In this document: one piece after another, positions 16,423 through 23,800 of the stretch
Layout: each line of letters starts with the position of its first letter
Numbering within the stretch: position 1 is the stretch's first letter
DNA from: GCA-2733415 sp964276095
Lineage (GTDB): Bacteria > Bacteroidota > Bacteroidia > Flavobacteriales > Flavobacteriaceae
Length of the DNA: 64,000 nucleotides
Direction of reading: 5' to 3'
Assembly (NCBI GenBank): GCA_964276095.1
Contig: CAXYDR010000003.1
Span: forward strand, 248,001 to 312,000
Position numbers and translations under genes: made by a program
Notes under the pieces: model-generated
The model's input: only the letters and a program-made list of their open reading frames with translations
The model's database searches: none
What the model was told of the DNA's origin: nothing

Positions 16423-17061
16423 CTATTCCGATAAAATTAAATCTTTAATCTCACTTAACATCATTGCTGTTGCTCCCCAAATAATCTCTTCTTCAAATTT
16501 AAATACCGGAACTTCTATTTCTTTAGCATAAGAAGTGGTTATTATTTTTGACGCTATAAATTTATCAGATAGTATTGACCTTAGTGGTATTTCTATTAAA
16601 CGCTCTACTTCTTTTTCTTCCAAAATATACTCTGGCCTTTCTTTAATAATCCCCAAAAAAGGCTTCACTAAAAAATTACTTGGTGGTATGTACACATCCG
16701 TTAACTCTTTCAGTACTGTAATATTTACGGAAGAAACCCCTATTTCTTCATAAGTCTCTCTTAAAGCAGTTGCTTCTAAGTTATCATCATCAATTTCTAC
16801 TTTTCCTCCTGGAAAACCAATTTGATTAGAATGGACTCCTTTGTATGTTTTCCTTAACATAAAAACCATTTGCATTTCACCCATTGCATCAGGAAATAAC
16901 AATGATAATACGGCTGCTATATTAGGGTTTCTCTCTTCTATATTAATTTCTTTCCCGAGTTTTTTTCGAATAGATGGTGCTAATTTAAACTGCGAATCTA
17001 TACCTGGTAAAGAGGATTTTTTTATTTTTGGAACTAATTCCTCAAAATCTTTTAAAGTCAT
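16423..17061 (-). CDS. NUDIX hydrolase, CoA pyrophosphatase-like
   Basis: The 212-residue product carries the NUDIX box from GGKVEIDDDN to LRETYEEIGV (about residues 82-106) and the upstream NQIGFPGG feature usual in CoA diphosphatases (YeaB/Nudt7 group). These enzymes cut CoA or acyl-CoA to phosphopantetheine and 3',5'-ADP. The ATG at 17061-17059 overlaps the ATG of the divergent cyclophilin gene at 17060-17062 inside a single CATG, so its promoter and leader must lie in the other gene. It is followed 41 bases later by the acyltransferase gene. Confidence 0.88.
   Translation of the reverse strand: MTLKDFEELVPKIKKSSLPGIDSQFKLAPSIRKKLGKEINIEERNPNIAAVLSLLFPDAMGEMQMVFMLRKTYKGVHSNQIGFPGGKVEIDDDNLEATALRETYEEIGVSSVNITVLKELTDVYIPPSNFLVKPFLGIIKERPEYILEEKEVERLIEIPLRSILSDKFIASKIITTSYAKEIEVPVFKFEEEIIWGATAMMLSEIKDLILSE
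17023..17030 (+). promoter_or_regulatory. -7 element TATTTTTG for the cyclophilin lipoprotein
   Basis: An exact TAnnTTTG match lies 30 bases before the ATG at 17060 and within the NUDIX coding region. No clear TTG is present at -33 spacing, so support is partial. Confidence 0.35.
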
Positions 17062-17740
17062 GATTAAAATAAAATATCTGTTTATAGTTTTTTTTATGAC
17101 ACTGTTGAGTTGCCAAGATAAGCAAACTCAACAAAAAAAAGAGGTGGAACATACAATTGATGTTGAAAAAAAAACAGTTACTCCAAAAGAATTAAAACCA
17201 ATAATTTCTCAAAAAACAGTTACTCCATTTTTAACCGAATACGCTTCAAAAAATAAAGAAAATAATGTTTTAATTAAAACAAGACTTGGTGATATTCATA
17301 TTCAATTATTTAATGAAACTCCTTTACATAGGGCAAACTTCATACTCTTAACCAAGGAAGGATATTTTAACACCAGTTGCTTTCATAGAGTTGTTAAAGA
17401 TTTTATTATACAAGCGGGACAATCTGATAAAAACAGTACTCGTGAATTACGAAAAAAAATAGGTAATTATAAAATTCCTCCAGAATTTACTAAGCACAAA
17501 CATTATAAAGGGGCTTTATCTTCGGCAAGGAGATGGAATGAAAACCCTAAGAAACTATCTGATGCGTATGAATTTTTTATAGTTCATCAGGAAAAAGGCT
17601 TACATCATTTAGATAATGAACATACTGTATTTGGAAAAGTTATTAAAGGACTGGATGTTGTAGATAAAATAGCTCAAGAATCAATTGACAAAGGAGAATG
17701 GCCAATTAAGGATATTAGCTTAATCGTTAGTATTTACTAA
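17060..17740 (+). CDS. Lipoprotein peptidyl-prolyl isomerase (cyclophilin)
   Basis: The 226-residue product has a lipoprotein signal (MIKIKYL..., lipobox LLSC at about residue 18), a charged linker and a cyclophilin domain (about 68-226) with FHRVVKDFIIQAGQ and HTVFGKVIKGLDVVD. It should be anchored in the envelope and catalyse proline isomerisation of exported proteins. The reading frame is open further upstream, but the ATG at 17060 gives the perfect lipobox. The conserved substrate-pocket segment is somewhat shifted (ALSSARRWNENPKKLSDAYEFFIV rather than GxLSMAN...SQFFI), as in other short Bacteroidota cyclophilins. Confidence 0.87.
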   Translation: MIKIKYLFIVFFMTLLSCQDKQTQQKKEVEHTIDVEKKTVTPKELKPIISQKTVTPFLTEYASKNKENNVLIKTRLGDIHIQLFNETPLHRANFILLTKEGYFNTSCFHRVVKDFIIQAGQSDKNSTRELRKKIGNYKIPPEFTKHKHYKGALSSARRWNENPKKLSDAYEFFIVHQEKGLHHLDNEHTVFGKVIKGLDVVDKIAQESIDKGEWPIKDISLIVSIY

Positions 17741-17828
17741 TCAACGGTAATGTCATCACTATTATTATGTAAAAATACCCAATAATAGCTATTTTATAAC
17801 ATGTGTTAATTTAGTATCTTTATATTCT

Positions 17829-17908
17829 TCATAGGTTAATCCTTATGAAGATAAGTAAGTTTTTTTGGGGTAAAAATCTCTACTATTAATTTAGTAGAGA
17901 TTTTTTTT
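17829..17908 (+). ncRNA. Candidate small RNA between cyclophilin and DUF2141 genes
   Basis: TATCTTTA at 17815-17822 (seven of eight matches to TAnnTTTG) would start transcription near 17829. The next bases form a hairpin (CTTCATAGG / CCTTATGAAG, 17828-17850) and 22 bases later a perfect 10-bp terminator stem with eight T (17876-17908). No reading frame lies between. The region is 89 bases past the upstream stop, so it is either an independent RNA of about 80 nt or a structured 3' end of the cyclophilin message. Confidence 0.35.
17873..17908 (+). terminator. Intrinsic terminator
   Basis: Stem ATCTCTACTA / TAGTAGAGAT with six-base loop followed by eight T. Confidence 0.85.
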
Positions 17909-18027
17909 ATAAAGTTTACTTAAAAAAACAGTTCATCTACAAAAAGCTACAATTCAGTAATCCCTTTTTTATTTAACAAAATAACTTAAAGATATTTGTA
18001 CTACTATTAATCAATAAATGAATAGAT

Positions 18028-18453
18028 ATGAAAACATTAGTTTTAATAATACTATTAGCAATCACTAATTATATTGCGCATTCACAGGAATCAACAGGAA
18101 TTGATATCACTGTACAAATAAACAACCTTAAAAATGATAATGGGTTTGTTTTACTTGGGTTACACAATCAAGAAACTTTTACGAATACTAATACTCCAGC
18201 ATTAAACCGTATTCAAGAGAAGATTAAAAATGGAAAAATTGAAGTAACGTTTAAAAATGTTCCAGAAGGTAACTATGCTATTATGGTAGTTCACGATGAA
18301 AATGCTAATAATAGAATGGATTTTGAATTAAATGGAATGCCTAAAGAGGCATACGGGATGTCAAACAATAACATGAGTTTTGGTCCTCCAATGTTTGAAG
18401 ATGCTAAATTTAAAGTTACTGATAAAAATTTGGATTTGGAAATTCGCTTGTAA
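18028..18453 (+). CDS. Exported DUF2141 domain protein
   Basis: The 141-residue product has a signal peptide (MKTLVLIILLAITNYIAHS/QE) and the DUF2141 pattern: short beta-rich domain with GNYAIMVVHDENANNRMDFE and MPKEAYGMSNN near the C-terminus. Members are periplasmic or outer-surface proteins of unknown function, common in Bacteroidota and Proteobacteria. It stands alone between two terminators (17908 and 18516-18549). Confidence 0.85.
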   Translation: MKTLVLIILLAITNYIAHSQESTGIDITVQINNLKNDNGFVLLGLHNQETFTNTNTPALNRIQEKIKNGKIEVTFKNVPEGNYAIMVVHDENANNRMDFELNGMPKEAYGMSNNNMSFGPPMFEDAKFKVTDKNLDLEIRL

Positions 18454-18515
18454 GCTAGACAATGACCAAATTAGTTTCACGCCTTTTTACCAAATATCCA
18501 ACACAATAATTTTAA

Positions 18516-18549
18516 CAAAAAAAGCAGCTCTAATTGAGCTGCTTTTTTA
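18516..18549 (+). terminator. Intrinsic terminator after DUF2141 gene
   Basis: Stem AAGCAGCTC / GAGCTGCTT with loop TAATT, six T after the stem and A-run before it. Confidence 0.85.
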
Positions 18550-18564
18550 ATGCATGATTAACTT

Positions 18565-18672
18565 CTACTTAAAATGAATTAATTTTTGACCTACTGATTT
18601 AGTCAAAGAAGTGTTACTTCTTCCATCTTTTTCATCAAATAGATTACTATATTTCTCCTCCCCTTTTGCTAG
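18565..18672 (-). pseudogene. Orphan protein-like reading frame, possible gene remnant
   Basis: Between the terminator and dps the reverse strand holds about 35 open codons (LAKGEEKYSNLFDEKDGRS... to KLIHFK, then TAG) of well-mixed composition but with no start codon and a stop just upstream. It could be the worn C-terminus of a lost gene. I do not recognise a family and chance is possible. Confidence 0.2.
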
Positions 18673-18688
18673 TTATCCCTGTTAGAGA

Positions 18689-19162
18689 TTAATTTCCCAA
18701 CCAAGACTGCATCATCCAAATAGTTTTTTCCTGTTCCGCTATAAAGTCACTCATTAATGAGTTTGTTCCTTCATCACTGGCTTCATCTGATAAATTCAAA
18801 ACAACTCTTTCAATATTTAATAATGACGATAATGAATCTATTATCAATTGAACAGCTTCTTCATCTTTAGTAATGTTTTTTCCAACTAAAACTTTACTAT
18901 GTTTTTGGTAGTCTTCAAAAGTATGTAATGGCACTTCTCCTAAAGTCAAAATTCGTTCTGCTATATCGTCAATTTTAATATTTGCATCTGTATACAATTC
19001 TTCAAATTTTAAGTGCAACTCAAAAAATTGTTTCCCTTTAATGTTCCAATGTATTCCTCGTAAATTCTGATAGTAAGTTTGAAAACTTGCCAATAATTCA
19101 TTTAAACCTTCTGACACTTCATTAGTATATGCTGTACTTAACCCTAAAATTGTTGTTTTCAT
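18689..19162 (-). CDS. dps: Dps-family ferritin-like DNA-protection protein
   Basis: The 157-residue product has the Dps four-helix pattern with ferroxidase residues in NLRGIHWNIKGKQFFELHLKFEELY (His and Asp/Glu at the dimer interface) and DDIAERILTLGEVP. Dps oxidises iron with hydrogen peroxide, stores it and can coat DNA. The ATG at 19162 fits known N-termini better than the upstream TTG extension. It is divergent from an OxyR-type regulator 103 bases away, the classical arrangement for peroxide control. CAAAAGTA (reverse TACTTTTG) at 19184-19191 is an exact -7 match upstream. Confidence 0.93.
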   Translation of the reverse strand: MKTTILGLSTAYTNEVSEGLNELLASFQTYYQNLRGIHWNIKGKQFFELHLKFEELYTDANIKIDDIAERILTLGEVPLHTFEDYQKHSKVLVGKNITKDEEAVQLIIDSLSSLLNIERVVLNLSDEASDEGTNSLMSDFIAEQEKTIWMMQSWLGN

Positions 19163-19212
19163 GATATCTATAATTTTTTTTACCAAAAGTAATATCTATT
19201 AAAACAAAAATA

Positions 19213-19233
19213 ACTATAGTTTTAATTGATAGT
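19213..19233. promoter_or_regulatory. Candidate OxyR operator between dps and oxyR
   Basis: Inverted arms ACTAT and ATAGT separated by 11 bases, matching the ATAG/CTAT spacing preference of OxyR-type LysR regulators. The site lies 50 to 30 bases before the regulator ATG and about 50 before dps, so one site could control both genes. Confidence 0.35.
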
Positions 19234-19265
19234 TTTTATATCTTTATCATCATAATTTATCGACT

Positions 19266-20213
19266 ATGACTATAACACAATTAAATTACGTATTAGCTGT
19301 TGCTGAACATCAGAATTTCACAAAAGCTGCTGAACATTCATATGTTACTCAACCTACATTGAGTATGCAAATTCAAAAATTAGAGGATGAATTGGCTGTT
19401 AAGATTTTTGACAGAAGTAAAAAACCAATTGAATTAACTGAGGTTGGGAAAAAGATTGTTGCTCAAGCTAAAAACATAGTAAACGAATCGGATAGGATTA
19501 CTGATATCATTGATCAAGAAAAAGGGTTTATTGGTGGAGAATATAGAGTTGGTATCATCCCTACAATAATGCCAACATTATTACCTATGTTTTTAAAAAC
19601 ATTCATTCAAAAATACCCGAAAGTTCAGCTAAAGATAAAAGAACTTACAACACAGGAAATCATAAAACAATTGAATGACGGACAATTAGATGCCGCTTTA
19701 GCAGCTACACCATTAGATGATGAAAATTTAATTGAACGCCCTTTATATTATGAACCATTTGTTGGATATATCCCTAAAAATCATAGGTTAAGTGATCATG
19801 AAAAAATTGACGTTGCTGATTTATCATTAGACGATATTTTACTATTAGAAGACGGCCATTGCTTTAGAGATGGTATTATTAATTTATGTAGCGCATCAAA
19901 AAACAATACACTTAAAAGGTTTCAACTAGAAAGTGGAAGCTTTGAAACACTTACTAAATTAGCTGATGAAGGATTAGGAATGACTTTATTACCTTATTTA
20001 CATTCTAAACAATTATTAAAATGTGATGTTATAAACCTAAAACATTTCAATGACCCAAAACCTGCTAGGGAGGTAAGCTTGTTATACCACAAAAGTGAGT
20101 TAAAAATTCAAATCACTAATGCTTTAAAAGAGACTATTGATTCCGTTGTTAGAGGCGCTATTGCGTTTCATAATGTTAATATTATCAGTCCTAAAAAAAA
20201 TACTATATTGTAA
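19266..20213 (+). CDS. oxyR: OxyR-type LysR hydrogen peroxide-responsive regulator
   Basis: The 315-residue product has an N-terminal LysR helix-turn-helix (about 3-60, FTKAAEHSYVTQPTLSMQIQKLE) and a substrate-binding-like domain. The redox pair is present as DGHCFRDGIINLC, with the cysteines at residues 199 and 208, the same numbers as in E. coli OxyR. Oxidation to a disulfide converts such proteins into activators of peroxide defence genes. The divergent dps gene is the obvious target. The gene is followed 17 bases later by a lipoprotein gene in the same direction, possibly co-transcribed. Confidence 0.92.
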   Translation: MTITQLNYVLAVAEHQNFTKAAEHSYVTQPTLSMQIQKLEDELAVKIFDRSKKPIELTEVGKKIVAQAKNIVNESDRITDIIDQEKGFIGGEYRVGIIPTIMPTLLPMFLKTFIQKYPKVQLKIKELTTQEIIKQLNDGQLDAALAATPLDDENLIERPLYYEPFVGYIPKNHRLSDHEKIDVADLSLDDILLLEDGHCFRDGIINLCSASKNNTLKRFQLESGSFETLTKLADEGLGMTLLPYLHSKQLLKCDVINLKHFNDPKPAREVSLLYHKSELKIQITNALKETIDSVVRGAIAFHNVNIISPKKNTIL

Positions 20214-20230
20214 ACTTAAATAAATTTATT

Positions 20231-20869
20231 ATGACATTATTAAAATATACATTTTGGATATTACTTATGTGTATCACATTTACTTCGTGTTCGTCTGATA
20301 AAGATGATACTTCGGTAAGTGCTCCATCTGACTTTTATTACCCAGGAGAAACACCTATTCCTTTTTACACACATGGTAGTGTTTCACCTAATATTGACTG
20401 GGGAAATGAAACTGGAACGTACACATTAGACATGAGTTATACTGGAGTAAGTTTAGATGAAACTACCGGAGCTTTATCATGGAATGAAGATTTGCCATTA
20501 GGAAATAATGTAGTCATGGTTACAGCAACCAATTCAGCAGGTTTTGCTACTACTACACCTAATTTACTACATCAATTTAGCGGTGTTTTTAACGGAGCAT
20601 ATAACAATGATGCTAATCCATCTACTCCAACTACAGTAAGTATGGCTATTACTTTTAATATAGATGGTACAATGAATATTACCGATAATGGAACTACTTC
20701 AAACGGAACTTGGGAATTTAATCCTGCAGGGAAACTAATTTGTACTTATAGTACTTTTGATTTAGAGTTCGATTTAACCTACTCATTAACTGTAACACCA
20801 TATTTAGAAGGTTTTAAAAGAAATACTGGTAGTGCTACTAACATAGGTTTTGTTCGTTTAGATTACTAG
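20231..20869 (+). CDS. Putative lipoprotein of unknown function
   Basis: The 212-residue product has a lipoprotein signal (MTLLKYTFW..., lipobox FTSC at residue 20, then SSDKDD, the acidic stretch common after the lipid-anchored cysteine of surface-exposed lipoproteins in this phylum). The rest is beta-rich: an Ig-like stretch with LSWNEDLPLGNNVVMVTATNSAG (about 78-100) and a C-terminal lipocalin-like stretch (about 115-212). I do not recognise the family. It follows oxyR by 17 bases. Confidence 0.75.
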   Translation: MTLLKYTFWILLMCITFTSCSSDKDDTSVSAPSDFYYPGETPIPFYTHGSVSPNIDWGNETGTYTLDMSYTGVSLDETTGALSWNEDLPLGNNVVMVTATNSAGFATTTPNLLHQFSGVFNGAYNNDANPSTPTTVSMAITFNIDGTMNITDNGTTSNGTWEFNPAGKLICTYSTFDLEFDLTYSLTVTPYLEGFKRNTGSATNIGFVRLDY

Positions 20870-20900
20870 TAATAGTATCGTTGAACAATTACAGGAAAAT

Positions 20901-20931
20901 AAAAAAGGCAACCAAATGGTTGCCTTTTTTT
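20901..20931. terminator. Bidirectional terminator
   Basis: Stem AAGGCAACC / GGTTGCCTT, loop AAAT, flanked by A and T runs, between a lipoprotein gene and the convergent small gene. Confidence 0.85.
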
Positions 20932-20932
20932 G

Positions 20933-21130
20933 TTACTTATCTAAATAAATTAAACATTGATTTAATTCTGGTTTTTGTAGCGTCAGGTCTCCAATCCAAA
21001 TCTTTAATTCTACAATTTCGTAAGGCAATAACCTTTCAACTGCTTTTTGAAGTTCTCTACAAAAAAGATTAGCATCAAAACTTACTCTTTCAAGTATCGT
21101 TTTTGTGTAATCAAACATTGCTCTTGCCAT
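20933..21130 (-). CDS. Small conserved flavobacterial protein
   Basis: The 65-residue product (MARAMFDYTKTILERVSFDANLF...) has no signal peptide or membrane segment. The MFDYTKT-[IV]-L-x-[RK]-VSFDxxLF-x-ELxKA pattern is one I associate with short hypothetical proteins widespread in Bacteroidota. The start could be either M1 (21130) or M5 (21118). The stop lies directly next to the shared terminator. Function unknown. Confidence 0.65.
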   Translation of the reverse strand: MARAMFDYTKTILERVSFDANLFCRELQKAVERLLPYEIVELKIWIGDLTLQKPELNQCLIYLDK

Positions 21131-21395
21131 GTATTTAAGTTGTATTAGGGTTTTTAACTATATAAATAAACGAATAAATATTATGAAAATTGCAATATAA
21201 CTGTTAAAGTTTCTTAAATATTAATAAGTTATAGTTTATGTTTATAAATAATTCACAATTTAATCAAGTTACACTAATTAATTAAAAACCAGTTAATTAT
21301 ACTAGATTAAGTTCTAGTCATGTTTTAAAAACTATTTTTATTTTCAATCAATAATCTAAAGACAAACTAAGTATAAGTTGCCTCATATTAATAGA
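21131..21395. other. AT-rich intergenic region
   Basis: About 265 bases with no reading frame of note, made largely of TTAAT-type sequence. It separates two reverse-strand genes; I see no terminator hairpin after the AIM24-like gene and only short imperfect inverted repeats. Confidence 0.4.
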
Positions 21396-22193
21396 TTAAA
21401 ATCGATTATCACCATCTAATAAATCTCCAATTCCACCTAAAACGCTTCCTTCACCTTTGTTATTTCCCGATCTAGGTATTGCAGCAATAACTCTAGAGGC
21501 TAATCTACTAAATGGTAAAGATTGTATATAAACTGTTCCAGGACCTTGTAAAGTTGCAAAGAACAATCCTTCTCCTCCAAATACTGTATTTTTAATTCCT
21601 CCTACAAATTCTATATCATAATTAACCGTTTGTGAAAAACCTACCAAACAACCAGTATCTACTTTTAAGGTATCTCCAGCAGCCAATACTTTTTTACAAA
21701 CAGTTCCTCCAGCATGTACAAACGCCATACCATCTCCTTCTAGTTTTTGCATGATAAATCCTTCTCCTCCAAAAAAGCCTCTTCCTAATTTTTTAGAAAA
21801 TTCAATCCCTACTGAAACCCCTTTAGCAGCACATAAAAAAGCATCTTTTTGACAGATAAACTTCCCTTCTTTTTCTGCTAAGTCAATTGGAATGATTGAA
21901 CCCGGATAAGGAGAAGCAAAACTAACTTTACGTTTTTGTTGTGAAACATTTGAGAACACCGTCATAAATAAACTTTCTCCAGTTAATAAACGTTTCCCTG
22001 CAGAAAATAATTTTCCCAATACACCTTCACTTTGATTAGATCCATCACCAAAAATGGTACTCATTTCTAAACCATCTTCCATCATCATAAAGGAACCCGA
22101 TTCTGCAACAACGCCTTCTTGAGGATCTAACTCAATTTCTACGTATTGCATTTCTTCTCCGTGTATTTCGTAATCTATTTCGTGTGCTTTCAT
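21396..22193 (-). CDS. AIM24/TIGR00266 family protein
   Basis: The 265-residue product matches the AIM24 (TIGR00266) pattern: VEIELDPQEGVVAESGSFMMM near the start, repeated glycine-rich strands (FFGGEGFIMQKLEGDG, NTVFGGEGLFFATLQGPG) and the ending TVYIQSLPFSRLASRV. This beta-helical family is named for a mitochondrial protein and has no proven bacterial role. The ATG at 22193 begins MKAHEIDYEI as homologues do; the frame is open 21 codons further. It lies 69 bases after the DUF4442 gene in the same direction. Confidence 0.85.
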   Translation of the reverse strand: MKAHEIDYEIHGEEMQYVEIELDPQEGVVAESGSFMMMEDGLEMSTIFGDGSNQSEGVLGKLFSAGKRLLTGESLFMTVFSNVSQQKRKVSFASPYPGSIIPIDLAEKEGKFICQKDAFLCAAKGVSVGIEFSKKLGRGFFGGEGFIMQKLEGDGMAFVHAGGTVCKKVLAAGDTLKVDTGCLVGFSQTVNYDIEFVGGIKNTVFGGEGLFFATLQGPGTVYIQSLPFSRLASRVIAAIPRSGNNKGEGSVLGGIGDLLDGDNRF

Positions 22194-22262
22194 TGATTTA
22201 TTTTTTAATTGATTCAATATATAGGTAGTGATAATTCCTATTTTGTTACAGCACAATTTTAA

Positions 22263-22724
22263 TTATTTCTTTTTCTTTAACTTCAATGTCCATTCAAAAT
22301 TAAATGATGAAACTTGAACCCCTTCGTCATTAGCACCAACAACATTCATTACAATTACTTGTCCCTCTCCAGATTCTATTACTTTTTCCATTACTGCATC
22401 TAGCTTAGCTCCATCTTTACAAATAAATGTAATACGTCCTTTTGCTTTTTTAGTAAACTGTGCATTATTACTAGCAACCAACATGGATATGTTTTTACCT
22501 GACTCCTGAATTTTTTGCATTACTAAAGCTCCTGTTGCTAACTCTGCAGCCATACCTTGTACAGCCCAAAACATCGATCCAAACGGATTTTGATTAATCC
22601 ACTTAAATTTAACACTTGTTGTACTTTCTATAGTACTTAATTTTTTCAACCGTACACCACAAAAATACGCTGAAGGTAATTTTGTAAGTAGGAATAAGTT
22701 AATTTTTTTTGGTGTTAACTTCAT
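22263..22724 (-). CDS. DUF4442 hotdog-fold (thioesterase-like) protein
   Basis: The 153-residue product has the DUF4442 features: a basic N-terminus, NPFGSMFWAVQGMAAELATGALVM (hotdog central helix) and a C-terminal strand FNFEWTLKLKKKK. Relatives of PaaI thioesterases, but the catalytic residues of characterised thioesterases are not obvious here, so the activity is open. A CAAAGATA element (reverse TATCTTTG, exact) at 22835-22842 could drive this gene and the AIM24-like gene. Confidence 0.8.
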   Translation of the reverse strand: MKLTPKKINLFLLTKLPSAYFCGVRLKKLSTIESTTSVKFKWINQNPFGSMFWAVQGMAAELATGALVMQKIQESGKNISMLVASNNAQFTKKAKGRITFICKDGAKLDAVMEKVIESGEGQVIVMNVVGANDEGVQVSSFNFEWTLKLKKKK

Positions 22725-22897
22725 ATTGATAAATTATTAATATTTTTAAAATCAGGATTAATTAGATAGCAAATAAACTAACAAAACACTGATAAACAAT
22801 ACGTTTACCATTCATTAGTCTTTAGCTAATTATTCAAAGATACACAGATTTATTCTATTTCCATATGTTAATATAATGTTAAATTTTAGTACTTTGT

Positions 22898-22930
22898 TTT
22901 GCATAGTACCTTCTTTTATCCATATATTTG
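22898..22930 (+). promoter_or_regulatory. Promoter of the DUF4870-padR-pspC cluster
   Basis: TTTG at 22898-22901, 21 bases, then TATATTTG at 22923-22930: both halves of the Bacteroidota consensus at usable spacing. Predicted start near 22937, 23 bases before the ATG at 22960. Confidence 0.65.
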
Positions 22931-22959
22931 CATAGAACAATACTATATCATCAATCATT

Positions 22960-23403
22960 ATGCTAACTAAAAATCACAAAAACATTGCAAGCTTTATCCA
23001 TATAGGCACATTTGCAAAATATTTTTTCCCTTTTGGAAATTTTATTGCACCATTGCTTATTTGGACTGTAAACAAAGATCGTTCTGACTTTATTGACAAA
23101 AACGGAAAACAAGTTATTAATTTTCAAATCAGTGTATTACTATACTTCATCACTATGGTACTTATCTGTGTTCCGATAGCAATTAATTTCGGTTTCAGTA
23201 TTGAACAGCTAGAAGAAATTAAAGGTGATATTACTCCTTATGACTTAACTAATTTTACAGGAAGTATCATCGCTTTTATCTTACTTGGTTTACTAACTAT
23301 AGTATTACTAGTAATTGATTTATATGCAACCATTATGGGAGCTATTAAAGCAAGTGAAGGGGAACTATATAAGTACCCACTAGCAATCAAATTTATTAAA
23401 TAA
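22960..23403 (+). CDS. DUF4870 (Tic20-like) membrane protein
   Basis: The 147-residue product has an N-terminal helix with FIHIGTFAKYFFPFGNFIAPLLIW, the DUF4870 motif KDRSDFIDKNGKQVINFQIS (43-62) and further transmembrane segments at about 64-84 and 105-133. The family is often found next to PadR regulators and PspC proteins, as here. First gene of the cluster, 52 bases before padR. Exact role unknown; envelope homeostasis is inferred from context. Confidence 0.87.
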   Translation: MLTKNHKNIASFIHIGTFAKYFFPFGNFIAPLLIWTVNKDRSDFIDKNGKQVINFQISVLLYFITMVLICVPIAINFGFSIEQLEEIKGDITPYDLTNFTGSIIAFILLGLLTIVLLVIDLYATIMGAIKASEGELYKYPLAIKFIK

Positions 23404-23455
23404 TCATCATCAATCAAAAAATGAACAATTTACACAACATTAAAAGATTAAATCT

Positions 23456-23800
23456 ATGAAATTAGAAAACACAAAAGCTCAGATGAGAAAAGGTGTGTTG
23501 GAATATTGCATCTTATCTGTACTAGACGGTCAAGATGCTTATGTTGCAGAAATCTTAAGCACATTAAAAGACGCTAAAATGCTTGTAGTAGAAGGTACAA
23601 TATATCCTTTACTAACAAGATTGAAAAATGCGGGGCTATTAAATTATAGATGGGAAGAATCTACATCTGGTCCGCCAAGAAAGTACTATGCTTTAACGGA
23701 AAACGGAAAAACATTTTTAACTGAATTGACCAAGACTTGGGAAAACTTACACCAAGCAGTAACAGTTGTAACTAGCAAAAAAAACACTAACGATGAATAA
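23456..23800 (+). CDS. PadR family transcriptional regulator
   Basis: The 114-residue product is a winged helix protein with MRKGVLEYCILSVLDGQDAYVAEIL and VVEGTIYPLLTRLKNAGLLNY (recognition helix and wing, about 40-62), then PRKYYALTENG. PadR proteins usually repress their own operon or neighbours and respond to small molecules or envelope stress. The stop overlaps the start of the pspC gene by eight bases (ATGAATAA), indicating translational coupling, so the regulator and PspC protein are made together. Confidence 0.92.
   Translation: MKLENTKAQMRKGVLEYCILSVLDGQDAYVAEILSTLKDAKMLVVEGTIYPLLTRLKNAGLLNYRWEESTSGPPRKYYALTENGKTFLTELTKTWENLHQAVTVVTSKKNTNDE

Noticed and set aside
20881..21072. Forward-strand frame of 63 codons
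   Set aside because: It runs through the terminator and is antisense to the better-supported small gene at 20933-21130.
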